Below are positions 11,560-21,873 of a stretch of 64,000 nucleotides of DNA, one piece after another. Position numbers and translations under genes: made by a program. Location: the NCBI RefSeq assembly GCF_000247695.1, contig NW_004624800.1:9504427-9568426 (forward strand), in the 5' to 3' direction. Within the stretch, counting starts at the first letter, position 1; every line of letters begins with the position of its first letter. Under the pieces are notes generated by a model. The model searched no databases. It was not told where the DNA came from and worked only from the letters and a program-made list of their open reading frames with translations. The DNA is from Heterocephalus glaber (taxonomy: Eukaryota; Chordata; Mammalia; Rodentia; Bathyergidae).

Positions 11560-12660
11560 AGTAATATCTACTTGATGAGTTTTGTGTCTGTATTTGTGAG
11601 AGATTGGTCTGTAATTTTCTTTTTTTAAAATTAATTACATTGGTACATTTAAGGTATACAATATAATGACATTCATCATTGTAAATTTGCACCTTTACAT
11701 AATCTGTCTTGCTTCTTATCTTTTCTCCCTTCCCCTGCCCTCCCTTCAACCTCTCCACCCCATCATATGTACAAAAACTTTTATTTCCCTTGTCACATAG
11801 TGATATAAAGATTTTTCCTCATGATAAAATAATATGGAAAAAGTAAATTCTACTATTTCTTCAAAAGACTGTTGAATATTTCTATTATTTCCTCCTTAAA
11901 TGTTGGAAGAAATCACTCAGGAAATTTATGGGTATTAAGTATTTTTTCTTTTTTGTGGAAAATATTGTAATAATATTTCCAAAATCTTTAGTAGATTTAG
12001 TAGACTATTCATATATTTATCTCTGCTTCTAACAACTTCAGAAAGCTATATTTTATTTAAAGATTTGCCCTTTCAAATTCAGATTGTTAATAATTTGCAC
12101 CAAATTGTTCTGTATGTTTATGCACCTGTGGTGATTTTTCCCTTACATCTTTGCTTATTTTTGATTCTTGTTTTTCACTTTCCATCTTGTTAAGAATTCA
12201 TTACCTTTACATGTTTACTTATAATTCCGTTGATTTATGTTTTATATCCATCCTTTAACATTCTATAAAGTTTGCTTCTATTGTAGTTTCTTCAGGTGAA
12301 AGTTAAAGCACTGATTTTTGACCTTTTTACATAACATAATAGAGTTTACTTTTTCACATAATATTATCATAAGAAAAAATCTTTATACCAGTATAACATA
12401 ACATATGCCCTTGGTGCCATAATTCTCTTTAAAAATTAATTTTCTCATTTTTGTTTATATTTAATTTCCAATGATTTACTGTATAGAACTATCTTTTATT
12501 TATTTTTCCTCTGATTTGTTATATAGAATTCTCTTATTCAAATTCCAGAGTTGGAGATTTTTTTAAGCTTATTTTAAAGGTATTAAATCCTGGTTAAATT
12601 AGGGGCATATGTGTATTCTCAGTGATACCGGTTATTTGAAATTTATTGCAGTTTTCATTG
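11560..12660 (-). mobile_element. Old L1 ORF2 tract, interrupted
   Basis: On the plus strand it reads as the reverse of ORF2: 'agattggtctgtaattttct' at 11600-11620, resuming after a younger insertion with 'cctcatgataaaataatatgg' split around 11818, then 'cctccttaaatgttgg', 'atttatctctgcttct', and a long AT-rich run with 'cattaccttta' and 'tttctcatttttgtttatat'. Heavily decayed, with no useful open frame. The younger L1 3' UTR at 11619-11790 sits inside it. Confidence 0.7.
11619..11790 (-). mobile_element. Younger L1 3'-UTR insertion inside old L1
   Basis: Reverse copy of the lineage-specific L1 3' UTR seen at 24.4, 31.2 and 44 kb: a T-run with 'aaaattaatt', 'tggtacatttaaggtatac', 'aatgacattcatcattg', 'gcacctttacataatctg' and the pyrimidine run 'cttcccctgccctcccttca'. 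On its own strand the last part is the polypurine tract typical of L1 3' UTRs. Only the 3' UTR is present (5' truncation). The open frame at 11558-11758 (-) is inside it. I could not fix a target duplication. Confidence 0.8.
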
Positions 12661-12669
12661 TATAAATGC

Positions 12670-12950
12670 TAATTTCAGTAAGTTTTAAGGAACAGAATAT
12701 TTTATCTGAATACAGATAGTTTTACTTCATCCTTTTAAATCTGAATGCCTTTTAAAAGTTTTTCTTGCCTAACTGTTCTTGTTAGATATCCCAGCACTAT
12801 TTTCTGTCTTCCTAGCATTATTACAGTGCATGGTGTTGACAGATTTTCAGATATTAAGCCAAACTTGCATTCTTGAGATAAACTTACTTGATCATAGTGT
12901 GTAATTCTTTTGATATATTGTGAAATTTAGTTTGAATAAATGTATTTGTC
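12670..12950 (-). mobile_element. Second old L1 ORF2 fragment
   Basis: In reverse it carries ORF2 landmarks: 'cttcatccttttaaatctga', 'tttttcttgcctaactgttc', and 'aaacttgcattcttgagata' followed by 'cttgatcatagtgtgtaat'. These belong further 3' in ORF2 than the end of the preceding tract, so this is a separate insertion or a rearranged piece. Confidence 0.75.
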
Positions 12951-14309
12951 AACCTGTGCTTTTGGGGACATGTCTTCATACCTTCAGGAAGTTCACACCC
13001 CCATTTTAGCCTTCACTTCCTGCAGGAACACAGCCTCCAGATGAACCCAACACGAGAGACTGATGTGTCCAAAGTCTTCCTTGAGCACGCTCACGGGCCT
13101 GAATATGCACATGGCCTTCTAACTCACCAGAAATACGCCACAGCTTTTCAAAACTTCTAGACATATCATTCCTCAGATTTTTCTTTTCAGTTTTTGCATT
13201 AGGTATTCTTCAGCACAATTAACATTGACACCTCTGGCAATGGTTAAATAATTTCTGAGAATTGTTTCTAATAAATACCTTAGAAATGGTACTGTTTGTA
13301 CTCCAGGAATCTGAGTCAGGTCAAATAAAGACAAGTCCTGAAAATATTTTTTCAGGGAACGTGAGGGTAAGTGAAACAGGGGTAATTTTTAGTGAATGGC
13401 ACTTTTGAGGAAATCTCATTATTTGTATGTTAGGGTTATTTTTTTTTTCCTGGTACCATTTATTTATTTATTTATTTATTGCTCTTTATCCCCTACAAAA
13501 TAATACTTCAAATTTGGCTGTTGTCTTGAAAAATTGAGGAAAGTATATTGTTGGTTTTTTAGGTTCCTCAATAGCCTGATCTTATTATACCAGTACTCAT
13601 CAAAGCTGAAATCTCTCTTCTTCTTTTTCCTCTTGTAGCTGCTTTCTTCCTGGGACATAGTCTAGTTTTAGCAACTTCCCTCTGAGCCCTGAATTAGTAC
13701 TGCTGTATAATAACTGGCTGTAGATTCCCAATGCGAATTCATCATTTGTTCCAGTGTCTTCGTCACTTGCCTATTTGGATCCAATTTGTAATTTGTCTCT
13801 ATTTCTTGTTATCAATATTATGGAAATACAAAAGTTGCAAAGGAAAAAGCATACAACACACAGGAGAAATGCAAATAGTCTACCGATAATAGAAAATAGT
13901 AAATCTCACTATAAAAACAGAAATGCAAATAAGTCAATAAAATAGTCTTTCATCTATTAAACTAGCAATATGAAATAAAAAGAAAATTGTTTTCTGTTAT
14001 CATGTATGAAAATCTAAATACTTTTAAAATTAAATTTATACACTTAAGGGGGCTACATCTGTTCATATTTTTTAGGTCAGTTTTTCTCTTTCTAAAAATC
14101 TTGGGGAAATGATACAAGTATAAAAATATTTCTTCATAAAAACATCATTATAAGATTATATAGAGAAAAATCAATGAGAATCTAACTGTGCATAGATGAG
14201 AATGTTCAAATAAATTATGCACATTTATAAAATGATTTTTCTACTACCAAAGTGATATTTTCACAATATTTATTATTCAGGAAGAAACACTTCTTGCATG
14301 ATGTTCATT
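12951..14309. other. No gene; one (TTTA)n run
   Basis: A less AT-rich stretch at about 12960-13140 has no recognisable identity. A T-run plus (TTTA)n microsatellite lies at 13441-13480. The open frames at 13476-13658 (-) and 13754-13945 (+) are low-complexity and unsupported. Confidence 0.45.
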
Positions 14310-14870
14310 TGTTCCTCTTATATTTCATTTTTAATTTTTGATGAACACACATTAACTGTAAATATTAACAGAATTTAGAATGATGTTCCCATAAATCCAT
14401 ACTGCGTGTATTGATCAAATCTAATTTCCCCTTATCCACTCTGTCATCTAAAAGTGTCCCTTCCCAACCTCCACTAAACAGAATTCCACATTTAGGTCAA
14501 CTTGTTTCAGCATTAATATGTAAGAGAAGAAATGTGATACTTGTTCCTTTACACCTGGCTTGTTTGAAATATCATAATGTCCTATAATTCTATTCATTTT
14601 GTTGCAAATAACATTTTCTTCTTCTGTAGGTCTGAATAATATTGCACTGATTATATATACTATTATTTTTTTTTGTCTGTTAACAGGCACCTAGGCTGAT
14701 TCCGTAGTTTAGCTGCTGTGAACAATGTCACAATATCCATGGGTATGCAGACATTTCTTTCACGTCCTTTTTGCACATGCTTAGAAGCATATCACTTGTA
14801 TTGCTTATCACCTATATCACTGTACATGTATAATATGGTAGATCTATTATATAGACACTGTCAGAGTGTA
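14310..14870 (-). mobile_element. Old mammalian L1 3' end (L1M type)
   Basis: In reverse it follows the old L1 3' end closely: 'gaacacacattaactgtaa', 'acctggcttgtttgaaatatc', split at 'cataatgtcctat', 'ttgttgcaaataacatttt', 'ggtctgaataatattgcac', 'aggcacctaggctgattcc' and 'gctgctgtgaacaatgtcac'. The 80-codon minus-strand frame at 14448-14690 lies within it and is chance. The right end fades. Confidence 0.8.
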
Positions 14871-15929
14871 AATTATTACACCCATAGTATGGATTGAAAA
14901 TGAGCTACCTAATTAGTCCTATACAATTTGAGTTATGTAACAACACTGCCTTAACTCTAAAAATCTAGCTGCCAACATAAAGTGAGTGGAAAATATACAA
15001 ATATAGCAACAGTATATTCTTCATCCAGAGATTATGGTTTATTCTTTTACTTTTCTCTATTTTGCAGGTTTTTATTTTTTGGCTCCTTCTATAGCCTACT
15101 CTTTTTAAATATTCTTATTAGTACATTTTCCAAGTTTTCTATAATTAATTTAAATTATCCCCCAAATTAGAAAAACAGTAAGAAATTATCTTGAAATAAT
15201 TTAAAATTTTTCAGTATGCATAAGTTTATGATCTACAAAATTAAGTTTATACATTGTGAGAGTGTTAGGTTTGATAAAATGAAAGTGACAAGCATCACAA
15301 GTAAGCAGATCTTATGTACTTTTAAAAAGTCATTCAGTTTTAATTTCCATATGACCTATTATCTTCATTTTGATCAAATTTATTATAAAATATTCCATTG
15401 AAAAGAAGATATACATTCTAGTACAGTAAATAGAAAATATACTTAAAAATCTATGTTACTGTGTTTAGGAACCTGGAATCCTACAAACTGAGCTTCCTTT
15501 TACCTGCTTCAGGCAATTCCTGAGGCAACTTCAGGGAAGGTCTTTCATCACCGAGGGTAGAATTAATAACACTGGTTTAGAGTAATATTTTTATAGAGAG
15601 AAGCTGAGTAAATGTTTCATTATTTATGGTCTAGTTCTACTAATTTGTTGTGCTCTGATTCTACCAAATAATACTGCATGAAGGAAATAGAAAAACTAGA
15701 AATTGTAGAATACATTGAGACAATTAAAATGTCTATTATTTCTAACCTAATGACTCATAGCATGTTGTATACTATAATTGAGTTATAAATGAAATTATTT
15801 ATAAATATGCACATACTTAGATTTTTTTCCCATAGGGTTTAGATTTGTGTTGGTAACACTAAGAAAGTTATTTAAGCCCTAAAACAATGTCTTTGTGATG
15901 TATCTATCAGATGCTAGTAATAAAACAGG
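14871..15929. other. No gene or clearly assignable repeat
   Basis: Very AT-rich. Open frames at 14982-15170 and 15216-15401 (+) are low-complexity and phenylalanine/isoleucine-rich. Nothing supported. Confidence 0.45.
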
Positions 15930-16145
15930 AGCAATCCTATCCTTCATGGAAAGTTTGTCTAATGCAAGGTACTGTGTCAAAAATTTACCTGTTATAGATA
16001 CATATATGTGTATGGCTAACCTAATATAAGATGGATTCAATTTACCATTCACCCATAGCTTATTTTATAGGTGAGAACATTAAATTTTAGAGCAAGTAAA
16101 CAATGAGCAGTAAATGACCCAAACAGAAGCTGGCTATAAATAATG
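15930..16145 (+). mobile_element. Probable MIR SINE, strongly decayed
   Basis: The order of blocks resembles MIR: 'gcaaggtactgtgtcaaaaa', 'gcttattttataggtgagaa', 'cattaaattttagagcaagt', 'aatgacccaaacagaagctgg'. Divergence is high, so the assignment is tentative. Confidence 0.45.
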
Positions 16146-16364
16146 TAATATAAGAGTCTGCACTTTTGATTTCTTCCCTTAAAACAAAAAAACAGCATTT
16201 ACTATTTTTAAAGGCAAGTTTGAGTTTTGCTTTTTAAAAAAAAATTTTAAAAAGATAATTGTTTGGTTTATGTTTTATTGTCTGCTTAAATTGGAGTTCT
16301 AACAGGAAACACATGGATGATAACACAGGTAAGAATATTCAAAGAGAGTTTATACAGGCAATTA

Positions 16365-17028
16365 TCTTGGTCCATTTATTTATTTTTTTTAAATACTATT
16401 TTCTTGGTACATTTTAGATATACATTATAATGACATTCATTATTGGAAATTTGCACCTTTACATAATCTCTCTTGGCTCTTATTTCCCCCCTTCCCCTGT
16501 CCTCCCTTCAACCCCTCCATCCCTCCCTATTTACAAAGAGTTTGTTTCCAATTTTTCATTTTCTCATATTAATTCCATTCCCTTCTTTCCTTTCCCCTAC
16601 CCCCTCCCACTTCCCCTTTCCCTTTGCCCCTTTTCTTCCTATTTCACATTATCTATTATACCGTTTAGTCCTTGGTCCATTTAGACTGATATCACACAAT
16701 GTTGTAGACTCACTAATAAATACTAGAAATTCACTTCTCAAAATTCTGGGGGCTGAGAAGCCCAAGATTGTGATGCTGGCAGATCTGATGCCTGAGAAAG
16801 GTCGTCCCAAGGTCATGATGAATCTTCTTGCTCATCTTGACATGATAAGGAGGGGCAGCGGAGTTCTCTGGGACCTCTTTTATAAGGTCACTAATCTTAT
16901 TTATGAGGCTCCCACCCTCATTACTTAATCACCTCCTGAAGCCTCCACCTCTTAATTCAATGCCCTTCTGCATTAGAATTTCATCACAGAAACTGGGGTA
17001 GGGAATGAATGCAAACATTCAGTCTATA
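16365..17028 (-). mobile_element. MLT1-type LTR split by an L1 insertion
   Basis: In reverse the LTR starts at 'tcttggtccattta' (about 16365), resumes at 16671, and runs through 'gttgtagactcactaataaa', 'gaaattcacttctcaaaatt', 'ctgggggctgagaagcccaa', 'gacctcttttataaggtcac', 'gaggctcccaccctcatta', 'aatcacctcctgaagcctcc' to 'gcaaacattcagtctatag' at about 17028. This is the complete block order of an MLT1 LTR (ERVL-MaLR). An L1 3' UTR sits at 16379-16670. The open frame at 16473-16928 spans L1 and LTR and is not a gene. Confidence 0.85.
16379..16670 (-). mobile_element. L1 3'-UTR insertion with 13-bp target duplication
   Basis: Reverse copy of the lineage-specific L1 3' UTR, starting with a T-rich tail (16379-16391), then 'ttggtacattttagatatac', 'aatgacattcattattgg', 'acctttacataatctctct' and long C/T runs. 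The exact repeat 'cttggtccattta' flanks it at 16366-16378 and 16671-16683, so the boundaries are fixed. The insert carries about 290 bases of 3' UTR and no ORF2. It lies a few bases inside the end of the MLT1 LTR. Confidence 0.93.
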
Positions 17029-17472
17029 GAAGAAATGATTTCTGAGTGGACATAAATCGCAACCCAAGCAGATAGTGCAATATGACTTCACTAACAACTG
17101 AGCTGCTTTTACCACTTGAGCCTGCCAGGAGCCCTGATCTTGAATCCAGAGAATACTCAGATTGACTGCGGACCTGAGGGTGAATAACATTCATGGTCTC
17201 CAGGTCAGGTTCACGACTTGCTGAACACAAACTGAACCCAGTGCTGAAGAGGTCACTCACTGATGGAGCCTAACATCCATCCGAGTGGAGAACAGATATG
17301 AAGAACAAAGACAACCTGTGCTACAATCATGTAATAAAATGAATAAAATTCCAACAGTAGCTTTCTAATTTTTGAAATATATATTAAACTACTACAAATA
17401 ATAAACACATCAAACAAAATTTACATCCTACTCAGCCTGGGCAATTTATGTCTCTCAAAATAAACAATAAAA
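17029..17472. other. No gene or clearly assignable repeat
   Basis: Moderately mixed composition up to about 17300, then AT-rich. Minus-strand open frames at 16984-17260 lack recognisable domains. Confidence 0.45.
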
Positions 17473-17540
17473 ATGGCTGAGGATGTGGATCAGTGTAAGC
17501 ATCCTGAGTTCAATCCTTAGTACCACAAAAAAAGCACAAC
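17473..17540 (+). mobile_element. Degraded ID-type SINE
   Basis: Reads 'ggctgaggatgtggatcagt' then 'gagttcaatccttagtacca' and an A-rich tail: the A-box and B-box ends of the tRNA-Ala-derived ID SINE with part of the middle lost. Confidence 0.65.
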
Positions 17541-17664
17541 AAACAAACAAAAAGGAAACAAACATGTATTCAGTTATTTCTGTGTACAGGACACTGCTAC
17601 GGCCCTTTCCATTCATCATCACAAAGTTTTCCATTTTAAATTCTATGAAATGTATTTTGCTTTT

Positions 17665-17890
17665 AGCTTTATTTAATTAATTTCTGTGAGGGTATTTTTG
17701 TGGTGCTGAATTGAACCCCAGATCTCTTCACTTAGTTACATCCCCAGTCCCCCTTTCCTGTTTAAAAGTTTTTATATAGAGACAAGGTCTCATTAAGTTG
17801 CCTAAGCTGGGCTTGATCTTATATCTCCTGCCTCAGCCTTCAAGAATCCTGGGGTTACAGTGCACATTACTATATTCAGCTTTACTTTAG
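17665..17890 (-). mobile_element. B1-dID composite SINE
   Basis: In reverse it shows an ID part ('ggtgctgaattgaacccc' ... 'agttacatccccagtcc', 17702-17750) followed by a B1 part ('gagacaaggtctcattaag', 'ctcctgcctcagccttcaag', 'ggggttacagtgcac', 17778-17864). On its own strand it is B1 (7SL-derived) then ID, the known B1-dID arrangement of non-murid rodents. A probable imperfect target duplication is 'agctttatttaa' (17665-17676) and 'agctttacttta' (17878-17889). Confidence 0.8.
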
Positions 17891-18759
17891 TTTTAAAATA
17901 AATACATGAAGATAGAGAGACAGTAATTTGATCACACATGTGTCTTTACTCATTGATTCACACCTTCATTTTTCAAAATATTTTTATTATGAGCCAAACT
18001 ATGAGCAACCTGAGGCCAGGATAGTGTTTTCCATCTCTGCAGCCCTTTCTGTCTGCAGTGCTCGGTATGTTGAGACCAGTGACACTGTCAGGCAGGGAAC
18101 AGTCTAGGCAAACACTGCACATCACTTCTGCAAGTTTGGAATCCTTTCAAGAACTGAGGAACCATGAACTACTTGACTGTGTTTTCTTGAGGATTTTGAA
18201 GAAACACATGTGATAATCATCACTCGAAAGAATAGTGGAGAAAGTTTCCCCGGACTTAATTCTCAGACTTGCCCACAGTTCTTTGATTGGAGGTTCTCTC
18301 CCTACAAAGCACTCTAAGGTCCAGGGTGCAATTTTTTTTTTTCCATTCTAGCTATAGTTCACTTAGGAAAAATGAAGCCAAAGAGAAACACTATTCTAAG
18401 GAGAGATGAAAAGAGCCATTGGGTCCAGAACACAAAGTAGAAATTGGCTTTGATATTTTCCCTTAAATCCTTCAGTTTGGAGAAGCTGTAAATTTATAAA
18501 GTTAAGCAAACCCATCAGCAAGTTTCTGTCTTTCATTGCCACCTACTCCATCCCCGAGAACAGTAGTGTGGGCCTTGGGAAGGACAGTGAGCTCCAGACC
18601 TCACAGACTTTCAGAACTCGATGTCTGTGTGTGCTAGGGTGAAGACTGTGCTTCAATCAGGGATTGTCTACACACTGAATTAAATATACGGGTCAAAGAA
18701 ATATCAGAACTTAATTAATTTTATACTTGATCTAAAACAGCTGACCTCTGGACATTGAG
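17891..18759. other. No gene or clearly assignable repeat
   Basis: Less AT-rich between about 18000 and 18660 but without an open frame, splice-flanked exon or repeat that I recognise. Confidence 0.4.
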
Positions 18760-19025
18760 TAAAAATAGCTAACAGCTTCATAATATTTATGATGTACCAC
18801 AATTTGTTTAGATAATTAGCATTTATTAATTTACTTTATCTTCAAAGTGTCACATTGGGTATTATTATTTCCTTCTAATTAAAAAGAAATGAACAGAGTT
18901 ATTGAAGAAGGTGCCCACGATTATGCACACACAGTAGTAATTAACAGGCTGGATAGGATCCACACCTAACCAGTCCTGCAGCCTGGTCTATTGTTTTACT
19001 CCTGTGCTACACTGCTTTTCAAATT
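18760..19025 (+). mobile_element. MIR SINE, nearly full length
   Basis: Blocks in MIR order: 'aaaatagctaacagcttcat', 'tttagataattagcatttat', 'gggtattattatttccttct', 'gttattgaagaaggtgccca', 'cacacagtagtaattaacag', 'ggatccacacctaaccagtc' and 'ctgtgctacactgcttttc'. The 3' half, corresponding to the MIR 'cacacagctagtaag' region, is the best preserved part. Confidence 0.8.
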
Positions 19026-20389
19026 CCTTGATCTCCAGGTAGGTCTAATTGAGGTCCAGGAGGGAAATGAGCATTGATGTGGCCTTCCTTATGTGAGCCT
19101 GGAGGCTTTTCATTTAGAGGGAAAAACTGAGGAAGTCCTCAGGTGTGTAAATTATCTACGGTGGGGGGGGCACCCACTTGACACTCACTTGGATTCGCAG
19201 CCTCTGTTGGTGTTCAGGAGCTGCTGCCTCTTCTATGTCCTGTTGTGCTCATTGATTTGCTAGAGCTCTTTATATTTCTGAGCATAAGTAGCCATGTAAA
19301 TTTGGGGCCATTTTATCTATTGGTGCATATTCTCGTTCATCTCAAAATGTGCAACTTGAAAAGGAACTACATATTGGGATGGATCCAATTTTGTAGAATC
19401 CAGCACACAGTACTGGGAACTCTTTAAGGAAAGAGATGTAAAAATAAAAATATAAATGTAGACATAGACATGAATATTTACTTAAGTAGAAAATATCACA
19501 ACTACGGAATTATTTTATTATACTCTATTCAACTATACAAACCCCCATAAGTATATTTATAATAAGTTAATTAGAATCTGAAATTATTTTATATTTTTCT
19601 AAAAATCGGAATATCCATTATTTGATTAACTTTTCATATAAAACAATTTTATATTATTTTTTACTTAGATAACATAACAATAATGTTCTCTCTCCTAAGA
19701 AAACTAATTTTTAAAATAACAATTGGGATTTGATTCATTAAATGCGACTTCACACACAGATGTACACACTACAATAGTACAGTACTGCTATAGATTTCCT
19801 ACATTCCAACAATCTATTTTATATGATTCACACCCAAAATAGTTAAAATGTATGATGTGCCAAGATTGTATATTGCATTACTAAGTGTGTTTTGAGTAGA
19901 AAAAAGCATTCATTTATACTAGAAATTGAGGAGAAACAAGTCCTCCCCTTACTATTTTACAAATCTAAAGAGTGGGAGAATTTTTTGTGGAAATGCTTCT
20001 GCCTCTGTAAATTTCAAACTTCATTTCTATTCTACTATATTCTTCATGTTGGTTGCCACAGGGCATGTTTATGTTTAAGTCTGAGTTTTTACCTGGACTC
20101 TGGCAGAACCGCAAGGAGATGGGAAGCTATTCTTTAAAGCCATTCTCAACAGTCAAAAATAAACTGTATGTGAAATGGACAGTAACCCATATGATTATTT
20201 CTCTCTAAAATCAAGCCAAACTAAATCCATCTTTAACTTGTCATGCACTTAGTAATATATCCAAAATGATCATAATCATTTCAAAATCATCAGACACAAA
20301 AGGAACCATGATAGAGTGATAATAAGAGTGGCCTTAAACAAATGTAATAAAAAAGTTTCATTTTTGCAACATTTGTACAAACATTTCTT
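19026..20389. other. No gene or clearly assignable repeat
   Basis: A G-run of eight lies at about 19164. From 19440 the sequence is very AT-rich. Open frames at 19245-19427 and 19892-20137 (+) show no recognisable domain. Confidence 0.45.
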
Positions 20390-20755
20390 TCTGAACTTGG
20401 GCTGCCACAACAAAATATCAAACACTGGAATACTTACAAAATGAAAATTACTCCTTATAATTCTAGAGGCTGAAAATCCCAGATCAGGGTGCCAGCTTGG
20501 TCGGTTTCTAGTGAGTGTCCTCTTCCTAGCTTTTCAGGTAACATGTAATATTTTTGCTGTTACCTTACTTATGTTTTTTTTATTATAAGGATATTAATCC
20601 TGCCCTCAGGACTCCACCCTTACAACCTTGCTTATCCATAATTACCTTCTTATTGGTCCTATTTCCAAACATACAGTCACATCAGGGTCGATGGCTTCAG
20701 CCTATAAATTTTCCACTACATAATTCAAAACATTACACTATGACCATGTGAAAAA
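20390..20755 (-). mobile_element. MaLR/MLT1-type LTR
   Basis: In reverse: 'gggctgccacaacaaaatat', 'aattctagaggctgaaaatc', 'ccagatcagggtgccagctt', 'ggatattaatcctgccctca', 'ggactccacccttac', 'cagtcacatcagggtcgatg' and 'cttcagcctataaattttcc'. This block order is typical of reverse-oriented mammalian LTRs of this group. Confidence 0.75.
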
Positions 20756-21489
20756 TTGCTAAGATCCCTCCCTGGAACTTGGAAGGAGTTTAAAACAACA
20801 CAGACCCTAAAGCTTAAGCTTAATTAGCTTCTTGGAAAATTTACCCTTGCCTAAATGTCTTAGAGAAAATCTTGGGAGGAATAAAGTTGGGATGAGATGA
20901 GAAGATTAGGGTGTCCCTTCTTCTAAAAGAGACCTTGATATTCTCACAGAACTGCTACCAAAGGGGGTGGAGTCTGTCACCCAGAACTCATTGAGCATTT
21001 GCAGCTTTCCACCATTGTCCGTATTTTCTACTTCTCTGTTTACTGTTAGCAGGAGAAAAAGTGAAGAGTCTGCCTTATTTCAGCAGAAACATCAGAGAGA
21101 AAACAAATGAGTTAATACATTGTTTTCTACAGAAAGTCTTGAGAGATATAGGGAATCTCAACCTATTGAGTAAAGTCAGTCTAGTAGCTTTAAAAGTGCA
21201 GCTAAGAAAATAATAGTTCCTGGCTCTAAAGTACAGAAACAGGAAATTTACAGTCACTCGGACCTAAGATGACCTAGACATAGGCTCCAATGGTCTGTGA
21301 CACAGAACGACAGAAACATACACAGACTTAATTTCTGTCTGTTCTGTCATGAAAATGAAAAGGAAAGGCTGTTAGCTTTAGTGGACAGTAGGTGGAAGAC
21401 TTTTCTCCCACTTCATGAAGGAATCTATTCACATTTTCTTGCTCCTTATAGCATTTTGTTGTGGAGAGAGTACCCTCCTCCACTCTGCT
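20756..21489. other. No gene or clearly assignable repeat
   Basis: Mixed composition. Open frames at 21075-21257 (-) and 21297-21494 (+) have no recognisable domain. Confidence 0.4.
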
Positions 21490-21780
21490 GCTGAGAGGCT
21501 TGCCATTTGATTTGTTTTGGCCACTGTGAGCAGAGGGGACAGCAAAGCCTGGAAAACCATTGTGTCCACCCCTCTCCTGCTCTTTCCTTCTTCCAAGAGA
21601 TGAGCATGTCCCAGATGGGGACTGCTCCCTTGACCTGTGTCCTTGAATAACAGAGGCCTGGGTACAGCTGCCAGATTGAACTATAGTCAATCCTCAGCTT
21701 GCATATAAAGTGATTGAGAAGAACTTGTGAGTTGAAGCCTCTGAGACACGGGGGTTGGTTGTTATCACTGAAGACAACTC
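21490..21780 (+). mobile_element. Ancient mammalian repeat, LTR- or hAT-like
   Basis: Recognised as a familiar mammalian repeat by its order of blocks: 'tttgttttggccactgtgag', 'cctctcctgctctttccttc', 'gatgagcatgtcccagatgg', 'cagctgccagattgaactat', 'aagtgattgagaag' and a terminal 'gggggttggttgttatcact'. I cannot name the family with certainty. The open frames of 120 and 134 codons on the minus strand (21328-21850) cross it and are not genes. Confidence 0.5.
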
Positions 21781-21873
21781 GGTGGGTGTGTAGCTCAGAG
21801 GGAGAGCATTTGCTGATCATGTGCAAGGCCCTGGGTTCAATCCTCAGCACTGCAAAAACAAAAACAAAAAAAG
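21781..21873 (+). mobile_element. ID SINE, classical tRNA-Ala type
   Basis: Body 21781-21853 opens 'ggtgggtgtgtagctcagag' and has the B box 'gggttcaatcc', ending 'tcagcactgc' and an A-rich (CAAAAA)n tail to 21873. It keeps the classical tRNA-Ala/ID wording (GTGTAGCTCAG, GGCCCTGGGTTCAATCC), unlike the other copies in the window, which end in GGTACC. No clear target duplication seen. It lies directly at the end of the preceding repeat. Confidence 0.85.

Noticed and set aside
16473..16928. 151-codon open frame
   Set aside because: It runs through the C/T-rich strand of an L1 3' UTR and into the MLT1 LTR.
21328..21850. Overlapping 120- and 134-codon minus-strand frames
   Set aside because: They lie across an ancient repeat and the ID SINE; no domain.
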